NCBI GenBank assembly: GCA_963556695.1 | Contig: CAUWAG010000011.1 | Location: 558,001 to 622,000 of the forward strand | From: Anthostomella pinea | Taxonomy: Eukaryota > Ascomycota > Sordariomycetes > Xylariales > Xylariaceae | Reading direction: 5' to 3' | Length of the DNA stretch: 64,000 bases | Shown here: positions 11,857 to 25,370 of the stretch, piece by piece | Layout of the letters: each line of letters begins with the position of its first letter | Position numbering within the stretch: the stretch's first letter is position 1 | Translations under genes and position numbers: made by a program | The notes under the pieces: generated by a model | Seen by the model: the letters and a program-made list of their open reading frames with translations, nothing else | Database searches by the model: none | Told to the model about the DNA's origin: nothing

Positions 11857-14815
11857 GATTTACATAAGAAAGGGGTTTTAATACAATTTGTGATGAAACT
11901 TACTTTCGCTTAATTATCTTAAAAATAGTTTATGAAGAGGTAAAAGCGTTACATATCACAGTTATTTATGATTTCGACTTGATTAATACACTATTTATAG
12001 TTTAAAAATCATAAGTTTATCTTTATACTATAAATTTTTAAAAGGTTATTAATGAAAGTAAAAATAAATTAAGGTTATTAATTACTTATTAAAAAAACCT
12101 CTTTAGAGATTTAATATGAGCTGGTATAAAATATTTAATCGCATTTTTAGCTACAACCGTTTTAAAATATAGCGTAAATTGTTATATTTTAAAAGTATAA
12201 TTAATTGCTATAAATAGATTATTATAACCCCTCATATTTTTCAATATATTTCTAAACTTGATAATGAGGTCCGTTTAAATCTTCTTAGAAATCGAAACAA
12301 GAATGAATAATCTCAAAGAGTTGTTACGAAGATTATTTACTAGTTCATATTTATATTTATTAACGTGTTAATTCATATAGTTTTTTGATTTTAAGTTTCA
12401 ACATGGATGAATAATTAATCAACGCGTTTTGTTTTACTTTAAGTACGTCATTACTAACTACATATACGTTTTAAGAATATTGGTATATAAGAATATATAG
12501 TGTTGAATGCGATAAGATAATTACTATAAAGTATTAGATTACAATTTACAGTTTAGTGAAAATCAAATTATAATCTACTTTGTTTTATATATAGAAATCA
12601 TGGTTGCTTATATTATTTCGTTTATTAAAATAAATCTCAAAAATCCGTAATTCTTTTGCGATACAAAAATCTCTTCTATTATTAAAAAGTTCATATGATT
12701 ACGATTTACTAACTTAATTAAATAAATATATTTCAAGAAGATTACTTAAGGGGGAGAAAAAATTTCCTGTTTTTTGGGGTTATCTTCATATTCTAATATA
12801 GGGGTTTTACTGAAATAATACATCATTTATAATACTTTGCAATTTATGCTAATATGTAACTACAAAATCATACAAAAAAAACTTTTATGTACTAATTTAA
12901 TAACCAAAAAAACCGGTTTTTATAGTATGATCTTGAAGCTAGATAAGTTATAAGAACTATTAATAAGTAATTAGTTAATAGTTTAATCAGTTTAAGTTCT
13001 TAAATCATTGAAGTTTTATTAGTTATAAATACATTTTCTATATATTATATAATTAGGTTTAACGTTTTGTATTATTTCAAATGGAAAGTTATTCAATATT
13101 ATCCCTTAGTAAGAAATGCCCGCTATGATATAATATTAGCATTATTGTTACTAAGAGCATCAATTTTAATTAATGTTATATAATCAAACGAGATATGCTT
13201 TGATACTAATTTTGTTAATAGAGCTTATTTAAGTTTATGAAAAGCAACTTAATATTTTTCAATTTGTAAAAAGTTGTAATTAATTCATATAAATCTGTTA
13301 AAAGGCTTGTCTATTTACTTATAAGTTTCAGTGCATTTATAGTAAAAATTCAAGAAATTTGAAAACCGAGCAGAAGCTTATAGAAAATACCTTACTTTTT
13401 TCAAGAATATATTATTTATATACGACTTTAATTTTGTTAAAATCGACTATAATATTATCGGTATTACTAATAAAAGATAAAGATTTCGTTTTAAAAAAAA
13501 ATCTTTTTAGTTATTAAAATTAGCTTCTAGCTTTGTAAAAGCAATCGAATATTTCTAAATGTATATTTTGTTAAAAGAAATTCTTCCAAAAGATTAAGAT
13601 TTTATCGATATATATTACATAAAACTCAATAAGCTATTATTAAGAAGCATCATTAATATAATGCCAAAAAACAAACGGTTTATTAACAAATTTAAGAAAT
13701 AGGACTTTATAATAATACATACCATACCGGGTTTAAAACGTGATTTTCTTTTTCTTTTTCTTTACGATATAGATTTCATAAAACGCTTACAAAAAGACAA
13801 TCTCTGTGAAAACTTTCGTTTAATTAAAGAAAGTTTTTATTTGAATCAATAGTAACAAATAGTACTGATTATATATAATCGCGTTTAACTTGTGATAATT
13901 TGTATGATACTAAAAGTAGCTTAACAAGCAAGGATAAGGTCAATAAATCATGGTTTTAAGATTTTTACGAACTATTCTTAACACGTTTTTGTCTTTATAG
14001 AAACGACTCAGGTAGTAGCAAATAATCTAGGTTTTAAAAATCTAAAATCAAAATCAACTTGAAAGTAACGTAAAATTAATAAGGTAAAAACTTATCGAGT
14101 TAAACTTTATTAAAAAATATTGAAAGATTTATGATATTATTTCAAGACGAATTTATAAGCTTCTTGCTTTAAATCGTTGTTCTTATTGTTTAGTTAAGCT
14201 TTCTTATAAATAACAATCCGATTGAATTTTTGAAAAAACAACGTTATATCTGATATTTTTAACTTATGTACGAGAAAAAAACCAACTCTATTATGACTAC
14301 TTTAAAAAGCCGGTAACGATATTAGTTAATACCGTCGCTCTTTATTACATATGAGTTTTTCAATATTATATTAAATTTCTTTTAATATGAAAAGTTAAAA
14401 ACCGTTTCAAATTAGTATATAAGGCTTTATAATCAAAGATCATCGGAATTTATCGTCGTAATACTTATCATCTAGCTTTCAGTATATATAGTTAACTTTT
14501 AAGCATAAATTTAATTTATAATTACGTTAAAAAGGTTTGAAACGGAAATAATTCTTTATTAACAAATCAATCTTAAAAAATTTTGATATTGATTATTATA
14601 TAATCGAATATTAATGGTTTTTACAACTTACGTAAAAAAGGTAACGGGTATTTTAAAGAAACTATTTTTATTTCACGTTGGAAACAAATAAAGCTCCTTA
14701 AAAAGGATATTAAATTGTTATCAATTTAATTTTGACGATTTTATTACAATAAAAGTAACAATGGTAGAACCTTCGGTAATACGATTAAACAATCCTATTA
14801 AAAAGCCTTTATATG

Positions 14816-14833
14816 TATATATATATATATATA
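14816..14833. repeat. TA dinucleotide microsatellite
   Basis: About nine TA units; low-complexity sequence inside the desert with no functional sign. Confidence 0.9.
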
Positions 14834-16627
14834 CTATCGTTTTTTATTAAGTAATTATATTTATAATAAACAAAATATGAACCTTTTATAATTAATTTTT
14901 CAAAATACTAGAGCTAGAATTTTATATGTACTTGTCGTTCTTTAGAATTAACACGAAGTATTCAAGAGTTATGATAGTTACGATGGTTTTTAGAAATGCA
15001 AGCAAGGATTTTTTTGAAATTCAGGTTGAGTTGATTAAAAGCTTAGTTTATGTTACTTTTGATACTATTAGAATATCTAGAAGTATCAGTTTTCCTAAAA
15101 GTTGGTTTATTAACTTTTACCTGTTATACTTAAACAATCATATAATTTCGTTCTTAAGTTTAATCATTTTAGGAAATATATTTATAAGCTTTTTAAAATC
15201 TACCTTTTCTATATAGTCATTTTTAAACCAAATAAGATTGAAATAATTAAAAAGTCGCTTCTATTTTTTCCCCTCTTTAAATTAAACTATATTTTACAAC
15301 CCAACCGGCTAACTCTACGAGATGAAGCTTAAAGTTAATAATATCGGAATTATCAAGAATGTTAAACGCGTTAACCTTTTAGCCTACTTTGTATTTACGT
15401 TATCATTAATATATTAGTCGTAAAAATAAGTTACGATCTCGTTAAAAGTTAAAGATATCAGCTATTTTAACATAAGATTTTCGAACATATGAAAAATATA
15501 GAAAATCTTATTACTTTTATTCAAAAGATTATCGGTATTATTAAGTTAACTTGTTAATTCATAAAAATAAGTAGTAATTAAATTTAACTATAAATGTTTT
15601 ATTATGAATAATAACATCAAAAATGAAGATAAGTAAGTTGTTGTATCTAAAATCCGCTGTAACCTTTTTATTTTAAATAAGTCGATATAGATGTTAACTT
15701 TTTTAACGAAATTACTAACTTCATTCTATTGTATTTTTTCCTATGATTTCGGCTTATTAAACATTAGTCTTTACCCCATCGTTAATGATAACTATTTTTA
15801 TTTAAACATATAAGCAGCCGAGTAAATAAAAACTCTTTATTCTCATTAATAACGTTAGTAATTAAAATACCAATATTTTAATTAAATTTAATAAGCTTTT
15901 GGTTATTTGCTTTTTAGTCCTCAATAAAAGTAATTACATAAAATAAATAACAGCTAAGTTACTATTTAAAGTATTGAAGATTATACGGAATTTTCAAAAA
16001 AGGTTTCGGTGGTTCAAATTTTTAATAGAAAAATAAAGCTCTAAGGTGCTTATTATGAAATCTTATAGAGTTTAAAATGTCGTAATAAGGTTGAAAGGCG
16101 CTAAGTCTTTACTACTTCTTATAGTTAAAGGAAATAAAAAACATAACGAGTCTTTTTCCGCTTAGTAAAATAAAAGTGGCAATATATTTTTCAACTCATA
16201 AACATCGTAAACAATTTCTTTTTAAGTTAAAAGATAACGATTTTATTTAAATCCTTTTAATCAATGATCTTAAAAAAAAAATTTTAAGTCATCATTTACA
16301 AATCGCACTTATAACTTAGCTTTTTAAAAAGGAAACGGTCTTTTTAACTACGTATTATCTTTCATAATATTAAGGTGTTAAATCCGGCGTTTTATATTGA
16401 GTTATTTCTAAATCACATTTCTAAATCGCGTCACGTTATATTGTTTTAAATGTCAGTCGAATTAGTTTCGTTTCTAATTTTGATATTTTTCAAAAAGTAA
16501 ATACTAAATAAAAGATTATTACGTTCCGTATACCTAGTAAAAATGTAAAGGCTTTGTGGTCATTATGTAAGTATAACGGCTTTTCATTAAACATCAAATT
16601 AAATAGCGTAGTGGGTTCTGATAAGGA

Positions 16628-16702
16628 GATAAATATTTGTACCCGCTTTATAATTCGGGTCTTGAATAGTTTCGAAATAGCTTATCGTCCGGATAGTTAC
16701 GT
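16628..16702 (+). repeat. dispersed repeat, copy 2 of a 75-bp pair
   Basis: Same length and ends as 10111-10185, with an identical 20-base core and mismatches elsewhere. The following 60 bp are less AT-rich than the neighbourhood (GATACCAGGGTACT, AACAGGGCGTATGG), so this copy seems the less mutated of the two and better for family identification. Confidence 0.6.
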
Positions 16703-19642
16703 GATACCAGGGTACTAAGGCTACTACGGTTAACAGGGCGTATGGCTATTATTATGTTTATAATAAACATTGATTATATAAATATATTCTTATAATATAA
16801 ATATAGTGTTAGAAAAGAAAGGTTGTTTAGTTTAGTTTTATATAATAAGGGTTTTTCAAAATCGTGTCTTTTAAACGCTGCAGGTTTTTTAAAACATATT
16901 AACAGTTTAAGTTATATAAAATTATCCTTAATAAATAATATAAAAAATGTAAATCTAGCGAATTTATGATTTAGTTTTATAGCTTTAACATTAATTTGAG
17001 ATTATATATTTAAGATATATGAAATGGTTTAAAATGTTCTAATAGAAGGCTATACCAGCTTTGCTTAGAGATATATACTTATATATAGTTAGGCTGTTAA
17101 CGATTAATAAATATAATATACAAATTTTTTTTTTGGAAAAGCCAAAATTAATAAAGTCGATAATTAAGGTTTTTTTTTGCTTAGCTGATACATTTTTACG
17201 TTTTTCATGGATTTGATTTCTATCTTTATCTTATTACACTGATGATATAAAATAATAACGGGATGTTTAGTTCCAATTTCATAAGTACGTTTTATCTTAT
17301 AAGCGATTATTTTGAAGCTAAAGGAGTTTAATAATAAATGTTATGGTTTTGGTTTTTCTACTTCAAATATTTTAATATTGAAAAAGAAATTCGCTGCGTT
17401 AAAAATTTCCCAATCTTGCTTAAAAATATATTTCTAACGACTTGTTAATCGAGTTTATTTACGAGTTTAAAAGTTATGAAAGTTTTTTTTATGTAGTTAC
17501 TAAATAGTTTATGATTCTAATAATAGCTAAACCTTTTTGGTTATTATAGAGATAGTAAGTTTTTATAGGTTTTTATATGATATAACGTTTTTTAGTAGTG
17601 AAGGAAACGGTTCAAGTAAGTTTTAAGTAATAATACCGACTTTTTATAGCTTAATATTGAGATAAACGTGTTTTTAACTTGAATACTAATTTTTTAAGGT
17701 TTTAGGAAGAATGTCAAATTACAAATTGACGATGAATATATATGGGGTTATATCAAACTTCAAGTTTAACAAATTGAATAAGAAATAAAGATTAGTAAAG
17801 TTTTTTAAAATCATTGTATTATTCATCAAATAAAATGCCGCGGCTTTTTGTATATGTTATTATTGTTTAAACTTTCTTCAATATTCTTTACACTTTCTTA
17901 CGAATTAATCGCATTATGTTTGACCTTTAAAGATTTATATTTTTATTAAGCTTTTTTCACTTTTAATTATTCACATTGAATATTTTTTTAAATATCATTT
18001 CACAAGTTACTTATTTGAAGAGAAATAAAGCATTTTATATATTTAAATAGTGAAAGGGTTTTTTATCACTTTGACCTCCTTTATTATCAGAGGTTTTACA
18101 AAATTTAAAGTTTTTTTTCGCTTTTTTTCGCTTTTACTTCTTACATTAAAACGATCTCAAACACAGCCCTTTTTCATTTCTAGTAGAACTTTTCGTTTTA
18201 TTAAGCTGTTTGATATAAAAAATTGAGAAACTAGTTTTTTAACCTTATAAAGGCCTAATAAAAGTGTATATTACCAGTTAGTCTTTTTTGAAAACGTTAA
18301 AAGTTATTAAATATGAGATATTACTTACAAGTAGGTTTTTTCGTTACTTGCTTTAATTGTAAAGGATTATTCAAATTTGATCAAAACGATAGTTATAATA
18401 AAATTATCAAATTAAGTTCTTAAAGATAAGGCTTTGAATATTTTTACCTTTATAGTTTTAGCTATTTCTTAATCTAATGAATCAATTTTTACTCCGTTGT
18501 AAATATAATAGCAGCATATTTTGATTAGGCGTTGTATATAATTCTTTTCATATATATCTATTTCATTTATCTACCATTGCTCTATTTTATTAATGATTGT
18601 TTCGCTTTGAAAAAGCATAGTGTTTTATATATTAAAATCAATGGGATCAGACATCTTTTTAATAAGTTTAAAATAAAAACTTCAACTTAGTAATAAAGTT
18701 TATTTCCATATTTAGATTAAGCGACGTTTATTTTATAGTTAAGGGTACCTTTCGTCATGAAGTTTAATGCTTAGATCTATCCGCTAGACGCTGTCAATTA
18801 TATAACTGCCAATCGTAGAAACAATTTTAAGTATCTTTTCAACTTAATAATTTAAAGGGTTATTATCTTCAGTTATATATTAATGAGTTTTAGGTTAATA
18901 TATTGTTTTATATCAAATGCTTTAGTCTTTTTTAAAAATTAAGTCCTTAATAAACAAGATCTTTACGTGGCTTATACAATATCGTTCCGTTTTTGAAAAC
19001 TTAGTGTTATAATATTTATTTTAGAATGTTAAAACATACGTGTATTCAAAGTTTTAATACCGGTTACTCAGATTTAATAAGACTTTTAGTTATTAAATAC
19101 ACGGATATGAATAACTTATATTAATTATATCATAATTATAAGCTAGTTTTATTTAAAAGAGTTCATTTTATTAATAATTTCTCTTATTAGCATTGTCGTA
19201 AAGTAGTGCGTTATTATGTAAGTGACATTAGTCCATAAGAGCTTTTAATATTCAACCCAGTATATTACGATTATAACATATATTAATATATTTAGTATAT
19301 AGGTATGAAAAGGTATGAAAAGGCGTTTCTATTTATTTAGCTTATATTATAATAAGTTTATCTTAAACATAGCTAGTTTGTTACTATTGATTACTTTAAT
19401 AATCAAATTTATAAGTAGGTCGAAGCGTTGATTAATAAAAAATACCTTTAAATAAGTATGTATATAGTTTAATTATAACTATCATTATCGCGTAGTTTTA
19501 TTAACCTATTAATTAAGTATCAAGTTTTTTAATCAAACACTTAATATCTTAATTTTAAATATACTTAAATTTATTTAATTAACCTCTCAATTAAAATGTT
19601 AAGTACTGAATCGAAAACTTAATTATTTAATCATAAAGTTAA

Positions 19643-19734
19643 TGGTGGAACAGGCTTGAACGATCAATCATACTACTCGAGTGTGGGGTCAAGGTCATGA
19701 TATTGCTGATGGTTTGGATTGAGAGGTCTAGCTG
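19643..19734 (-). mobile_element. truncated LTR-like element, family A
   Basis: Matches the first ~92 bp of the inverted family-A copy at 60303: GGAACAGGCTTGAACGATCA, then GGTCAAGGTCATGAT and GAGAGGTCTAGCTG. Similarity stops abruptly after GCTG and the other half is missing, so this is a truncated LTR. No target-site duplication can be assigned. Confidence 0.75.
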
Positions 19735-20606
19735 ACTGATACGAATATAAAAACTCGAGAGAGTAAAGAGTTAAAATAATGAAGGAAAGTTAATTTGTAA
19801 AGGTTAAAAAACGTACAATGCAAAAATTTAAGTTTATAAGAAAAATCTAGTCTTGTTCATATGAAATATTTATATTTTAAAATAGTATATATCTTTCGTT
19901 ATTTCAAAATTTCAAATCCATTCTTTTTATTTTGGAGTCGTTTCGTTTTAATGTGAATATAATGGCTTCTTCGGATATTTTCGGAGTCAGAAAAGATTTG
20001 AACTTTTTGTAAGAAAAACTTATTAAAATTGAAAATGCACCCGATTTGAATTCAAACCGGATAACGAATTATCGATTTATATATCTCGAAATGGTTTTTT
20101 TTCGTGTTTTATTATTTATCGAAGAATATAAACCTCGAAAAATAACGATTATTTATACTATGTAGGTCTAACTTATCGGTTCAAATTATGTTTATTACCT
20201 TTAAATCTGCTTAACTCATTGAATAATACGTATAAACTTAAATTAGTTATTTAAGCTGAATGGTTTGAAAGTTTAAATTTTACACGCTATTATGATTCAA
20301 AATACACCGAAATTGCCTTTAACGAAAAACTCAGAAAATAGTGTATTACTTAAATTCTTTTCGACTTATATTTACTGTTCTTAGGGAGCGATACTATCAA
20401 CTGTAGTATATTCAATTTATTGTTACAAAAAAGACTGAGAAATACGAGCATAATCAGCGATAATGAATAAAACGAGGGACTTCTTATCGAAGAAATCGCT
20501 TTTTATTTTATTTTAAACGTCATAATCGACATTACTCTATCTTGTCACGTTTCAAATTCAATTTTATTTTAAGAATTATTAAAACACTGTAGTTCATTAG
20601 TTAATT

Positions 20607-20630
20607 ATTTTTATTTTTATTTTTATTTTT
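20607..20630. repeat. (ATTTTT)4 microsatellite
   Basis: Four perfect hexamer units; simple repeat. Confidence 0.9.
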
Positions 20631-22728
20631 ATTATTACTCTTTTTTGACCTAGGTTCTATATAGAAATTTGCCGGTTATTAATCGTTAAAGACACAAAAT
20701 ATCTTTCGTTCCGATTTAAAATCAAATTAAATCGATTCAACTCGGATTTTTAATAACAATTCGATGATAACGGAAAAGTTTCGATCATTTACGATGTATA
20801 GTCGTTTGATTCGTTTTTAAAATGATTATACTTTTTATCAATTTCAATTTCAATTTAATCTGTTAATTAAGTAATTTCGAAAAATTACTTGTTCGGTATA
20901 TTATAATTATTATTTACAATGAGTCTTAATAAACATGAAATGATTGTAAAAACTTTGGTTTAACTAATATAATAACGTACGTTCATATTGTTATACTGTT
21001 TTATCATTTAGATGTTCATTAATTTGATTTAGTTTTATATTTAATAATTCGTAAGATTCCGATACTTTTGTCGAATAATTCGGAAACAAATATAAAGAAG
21101 CAACTAATTCAAAATTATCGATATTCGTTTTATAGCACATATAATCAATTTAGTCGCATAAAGTATAATAGCAAATGATATTATCGACGAAAGAATAATC
21201 GATTTTATTTATGATTATATCTATCTTAACATGAAAGCTATTCTTGGTAATACATTTACAACCGACGATTTAGAAATAAAACGAAACATGGTTTTTTAAT
21301 TTTTGAATCTATTCAATAACGATGTTATTTAAAATTTCTTAAAGATTTAATTAATCGCATTTTTCGAATAGCTTATATAGTTAAATATATACTTGCTATT
21401 CGTCGAATTTACCTAGAAGGTTTTAACATTTCCAGAAACGACGGTATTCTACTTCTAAACTACAGTTAAAATAAATCGGCATTAATACCATATTAGTTTC
21501 TTTTTTTATCCTTTTATTTCTTTAACACAAAATTATATAATGTTTAATTAGTTTTTAGATTCGAAAGTCGTTGGAGTTTAACCGATAAGGTAATGAAGAC
21601 GGGTTTAAACCAAGAAAGCCGTTGACGTACGTCTATCTAAATACAAAAAGGTTTTTTTACCGCTATCGACTAGTAAATTTTAAAACAATTAAAATTTTAA
21701 TTTTTTTTCCGTCAAAGTGTCAACTTCATCATATGCCGAATTCCACATTTCGATAACTCGAGCTTTATCATGTCTTTACTATATATTAAAGTATTCAAAT
21801 GGTTCAGTTACAAGAATCGGTATTTAATTTAGGAAGGTATCGAAATGGTAAGTTATATTACTTAATATTTATACATTTATGTATTTACTCCTTAATTAAG
21901 TAATCATTTGAATAAGAACCCGTTTTGAAAAGCTTAACTATAACTGTACGAGCTAACATAAAACTTGTCAAAGATTGTATTCTTCGTGAATTAACAGCCG
22001 ATAATATTTTCGACTATAACTTATAAAAAAATTTTTTTTTGGATAATATTAGACCTTAGGTAAGGGACAAGCTAGTTAGATTAAAAGGGTTAATATTTCA
22101 TTTAAAGAACGATATTAGAAAGTTTTCCGTACAGAATGTAATATATTACTTAAGGATTTATGTTCGGGACTTATAAAACTAATCAAACTATCAAGATTAA
22201 AATAGAAAAAGACGGAAATGTTGATCGTCTTATCAATTATTTGATAGGCGAATCAAACAACGATTTATCGGATAATAATATTATTATTATTAACGACGGG
22301 ATATATTTAAATATCGCATTTAACTTTGGGAAAAACTAATCGTTTATTTAATGGAAGAGACTTACTCTGAAGGTATAGCGTTTGTATTATTTATTTATTT
22401 TATAAATTAACTAGTAAATATTATTATTAGATCAAAGGTTTATGATCTTGGAAAAAGAATCAAGGCCCTTTTTTAATTCTAAGTATACTAATACGACGTT
22501 ATTCAACTATTCCGTCTATATTGGCTTTGATTAAACGGATTTTAAAAATGTAATATTATTAGGGAGAATACAAATAAATTATAACCGGATATAGTTAAAG
22601 TGTTAACATTATTAAGAAGTTAGTTGTAAAAAGGGATAATAGGTTTATAAGAGCAATATTTGAATAACCTTAATATAAATGATATAAATAGTGTTCTTGT
22701 AAAAGATTAAACATTATTTAGTAACGGT

Positions 22729-23830
22729 CAAGAGCTATCAAGAGCAGTTATTACACAAAATAATCTGTTTGTAATAGATTATAGGGGGGAAATGAAAAAG
22801 TGATTAAAATGAAAAACCGCTTTTAGAAATCAAGTTTTTAATTTTAAACGTTCTTAATATCAGAATTAGTCGCGCTTTGTAACAGTGTTTACTAAGTAAG
22901 GGAAAACGGACTTTTAGCAATTAAAACTAGTTAAAAATGAATTGTTATTTTTAAACTTGCTTGAAACGTTTAATTAAACTTTTATAGTAAAACCTTTAAA
23001 CTTCCTTTTAATCGTCATTTTTAAAAAAGAATTCAATAATAATAATTGTTTACAAAAAAGTTTTTAAAGCATGAAAAACCTAAACTTCAACAATTGAAAC
23101 CCGTTAGAAATGATTTATTATTTTCTGACTTATTTAAAACGTTTAATTAGACTTTTAAAATTTATTTGGCTTTAAAAGTCATTTTTTAATCGTAATATTA
23201 ATCGTAATATTAGCTTAGGCTTGGTATTGGTATTTGCTTTTATTAAAGTTTCTAAAGTATGAGAAACCTAGATTTTATTAACCAAAACTAGCTCGAACTC
23301 ATTAATTATATTTGACCTTGTTTAAAACATTCAACTAGACTTTTAGAAACTCATATTTTTTAAATAGTAAAATTATTGTAAGGTTAGTACTAGTAATCAT
23401 TTATAATAAAGAATTTAACGCATGAAAACCAATATCCCCAAAAATTAAACCTAGCTAAAAATGGCATAATATTTTTAAAAGTAGTCAACCCGTCGAACTG
23501 GACTTTTTAATATTAATTATTATAAAAATGTTAATTTTTAATTTAACTTTAATCGTTATTTCATTTTAGTATTAAAATGAACAATTATTTATCATAATTC
23601 TTATTCAATACGGAAACTCCGGTTTTAATTAATCTAAACCAGCTATCAATGATCCATTATTTTTAAACTTATTCGAACCGTATAAATGGGTATTTTAAAA
23701 TATAACTTTTTTAATACGTCTGATAATGTATAATCTTAATTATAACATTAAATTCATATAAAACTTAAGAACTGTTTATAATTTTATTTATTTCAAAAGA
23801 AGTTTTATACTTTGATTCTAAAAGCTATCT
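22729..23830 (+). repeat. degraded satellite-like tandem array, ~178-bp unit
   Basis: Five clear diverged units are anchored by an AAAACTAGTTAAAAATG-like block at 22923, 23096, 23284, 23447 and 23636, giving spacings of 173, 188, 163 and 189 bp. In the first four the block is followed 30-45 bp later by a TTNAACTRGACTTTT-like segment. In the later units it is preceded by CATGAAAAACC-like and TAATCGTNATTTT-like segments in the same order. Possible further units start near 22729 (GAGCTATCAAGAGCAGTTAT) and 23819 (AAAGCTATCTGAGTAAC). No ORF spans the array, so it is not a repeat-protein gene today. It looks like a satellite or tandem duplication heavily altered by point mutation. Outer limits are approximate. 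Confidence 0.7.
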
Positions 23831-24392
23831 GAGTAACAGGATTTACTTAAAAAATGCCGGAAAAACCAAAATATATTATAGTTTGTAGGTTTCTATAGTT
23901 TTCAACCTACTTAACTCACTACATTGATTTAGACTTTAAACAAAAGCCTGAATTAAACCACTATAGTTAGTTAGAATTTAAATAAAATTACAGTAATTAG
24001 TTAGTAACTAAGAAGGCGACAATTAATTACAGACTTTAATGACTAAAAACATGAACTCTTCTTTTTAACTTGCGTTTTATATAAACACGTATTATCATAT
24101 ATTTATATTAATTAAACACTTCATTATATATGTTACTCACATATTCAATCTGTCATTGGTTATTTTTAATGACCATAACTATATTTTCAAAGTAAGATTT
24201 TATATCGTTTTTCTTAATAAACGTTACACAAAATAATAATCTTTCAACTTTCAAGCGAAAAAAGTAAATCTAAAAAGATCCGCGCGTTATAAAGTAAAAA
24301 AGGCTAAAAAGGTTATAGATGTTAAATACGATCTTATATAGAGAAATATTCGAGTATTTATATTATTTAGTTTCACTACTAAACTAGGGCAA

Positions 24393-24630
24393 AGTGCTAG
24401 TGTAGTTAATACTTAAATATAGCGGAAAGGGTATTTAGGTTATATAAATATCTCTTAATGTATAGATATAGAAAGAAGCAGTTAATTTGGAATTTTAAAG
24501 GCTATAATAAGGTTTAAAACGTCGTATCTTAAGTAAGATAAGGCCTATTTATAAAATGTATGTAGTGGTTTGAAAACTAGGCTATGTACATTTAATGAGC
24601 TAGAGTAAGTAAGATAGAGACCTTGTTTTA
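24393..24630 (+). repeat. RIP-diverged dispersed repeat, copy 1
   Basis: Alignable over about 238 bp with 36852-37092 with very few gaps. Much of the difference is A/G or C/T, for example TTTGAAAACTAGGCTATGTA here against TTTAAAAACTAGACTATACA there. Transition-dominated divergence between two copies is the hallmark of RIP. Family unknown; no reading frame remains. Confidence 0.7.
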
Positions 24631-25151
24631 ATATAACTTTCTCTTATTACGTTATAATTGGTTTTAAACTATCGTAATCAGTATTGATAAAGAAATCTAC
24701 CATAAAGACAACAAAAAATATATCGTATAAACATTTAAATACTTATTTATTAATTTATCTATTTTTTATATTGTATATGTAGTATCCCCTTTTTTAAGCT
24801 TCGTTTTTACCTTTATTAAGTTTTCTTTTATCGTTAAACTATCAAAATTTAAAACTTTGACCTTTTTTGACAAGGTAACGCAGTTAGTTTTTAAGAATAA
24901 GCTTTAAGCCCTTATTAACTTCTTTAATAATGGCTTCGTTCCCTTTAAATTTGTCTTAGCTAAAACATTTTATAAAGAATATCGATACTAACTTATTTTT
25001 AATTATCGAAAACATTCTACCTTTTTAATAAAATCGGTATGCAGAGTTATTCTATGTGTAGATTACAGCCCTTTTTAAAAAAAACAGTTTATAATTTGCG
25101 AATATAGCGATTAAGTATTCGACTTGAATACCTCTTTAAAATGTCGGGACC

Positions 25152-25365
25152 TGTGACGGCCTGCACAGACCTTCCCACATGACAAGTGGATACTTCCTAG
25201 TAGGGGAAGGATCTGACCAGAGGATCCCCTTAAAGGGGCAACCTCCCACTGCACCTATCTCTCTCTCTCTCTTCCTTTCCTCTCTAGTCTTGAAATTCTC
25301 GTCAATAGAGTAATAGCTGCTTGCTGCCGGCCATGTTCCAGCTCCTCAGTACGCTCGCTGTGACA
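25152..25365 (+). mobile_element. solo LTR-like element, family B
   Basis: A 214-bp GC-normal island starting TGTGACGGCC and ending CGCTGTGACA, flanked on both sides by the perfect 5-bp duplication GGACC (25147-25151 and 25366-25370). TG...CA ends plus a 5-bp duplication define an LTR inserted by a retroviral-type integrase; the internal domain was probably lost by LTR recombination. It contains a CT-rich tract (about 25258-25287). Ends resemble families C and D but the interiors differ. Orientation is nominal. Confidence 0.85.
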
Positions 25366-25370
25366 GGACC

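Larger units (their letters stand above)
11857..19642. other. AT-rich RIP-degraded desert, no gene
   Basis: No credible gene. The longest open frame, 96 codons at 14926-15216, is Ile/Ser/Phe-rich and has no family signature; it may be a decayed fragment but I cannot support it. The stretch holds a TA microsatellite (14816-14833) and the second copy of the 75-bp repeat (16628-16702). Oligo-T and TTCGCTTTTT runs lie near 18.1 kb. Confidence 0.7.
19735..25151. other. AT-rich desert with degraded tandem array, no gene
   Basis: No believable gene. The part from about 19.85 to 22.35 kb has a slightly different texture (many TCGAT and CGAAA words), perhaps one large decayed element. It includes an ATTTTT microsatellite (20607-20630), the ~178-bp degraded tandem array and one copy of a 240-bp dispersed repeat, all listed separately. 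Confidence 0.65.

Noticed and set aside
14926..15216. 96-codon plus-strand open frame, the longest in the desert
   Set aside because: Low-complexity Ile/Ser/Phe/Leu composition, no motif, no context, and AT-rich DNA yields such frames by chance.
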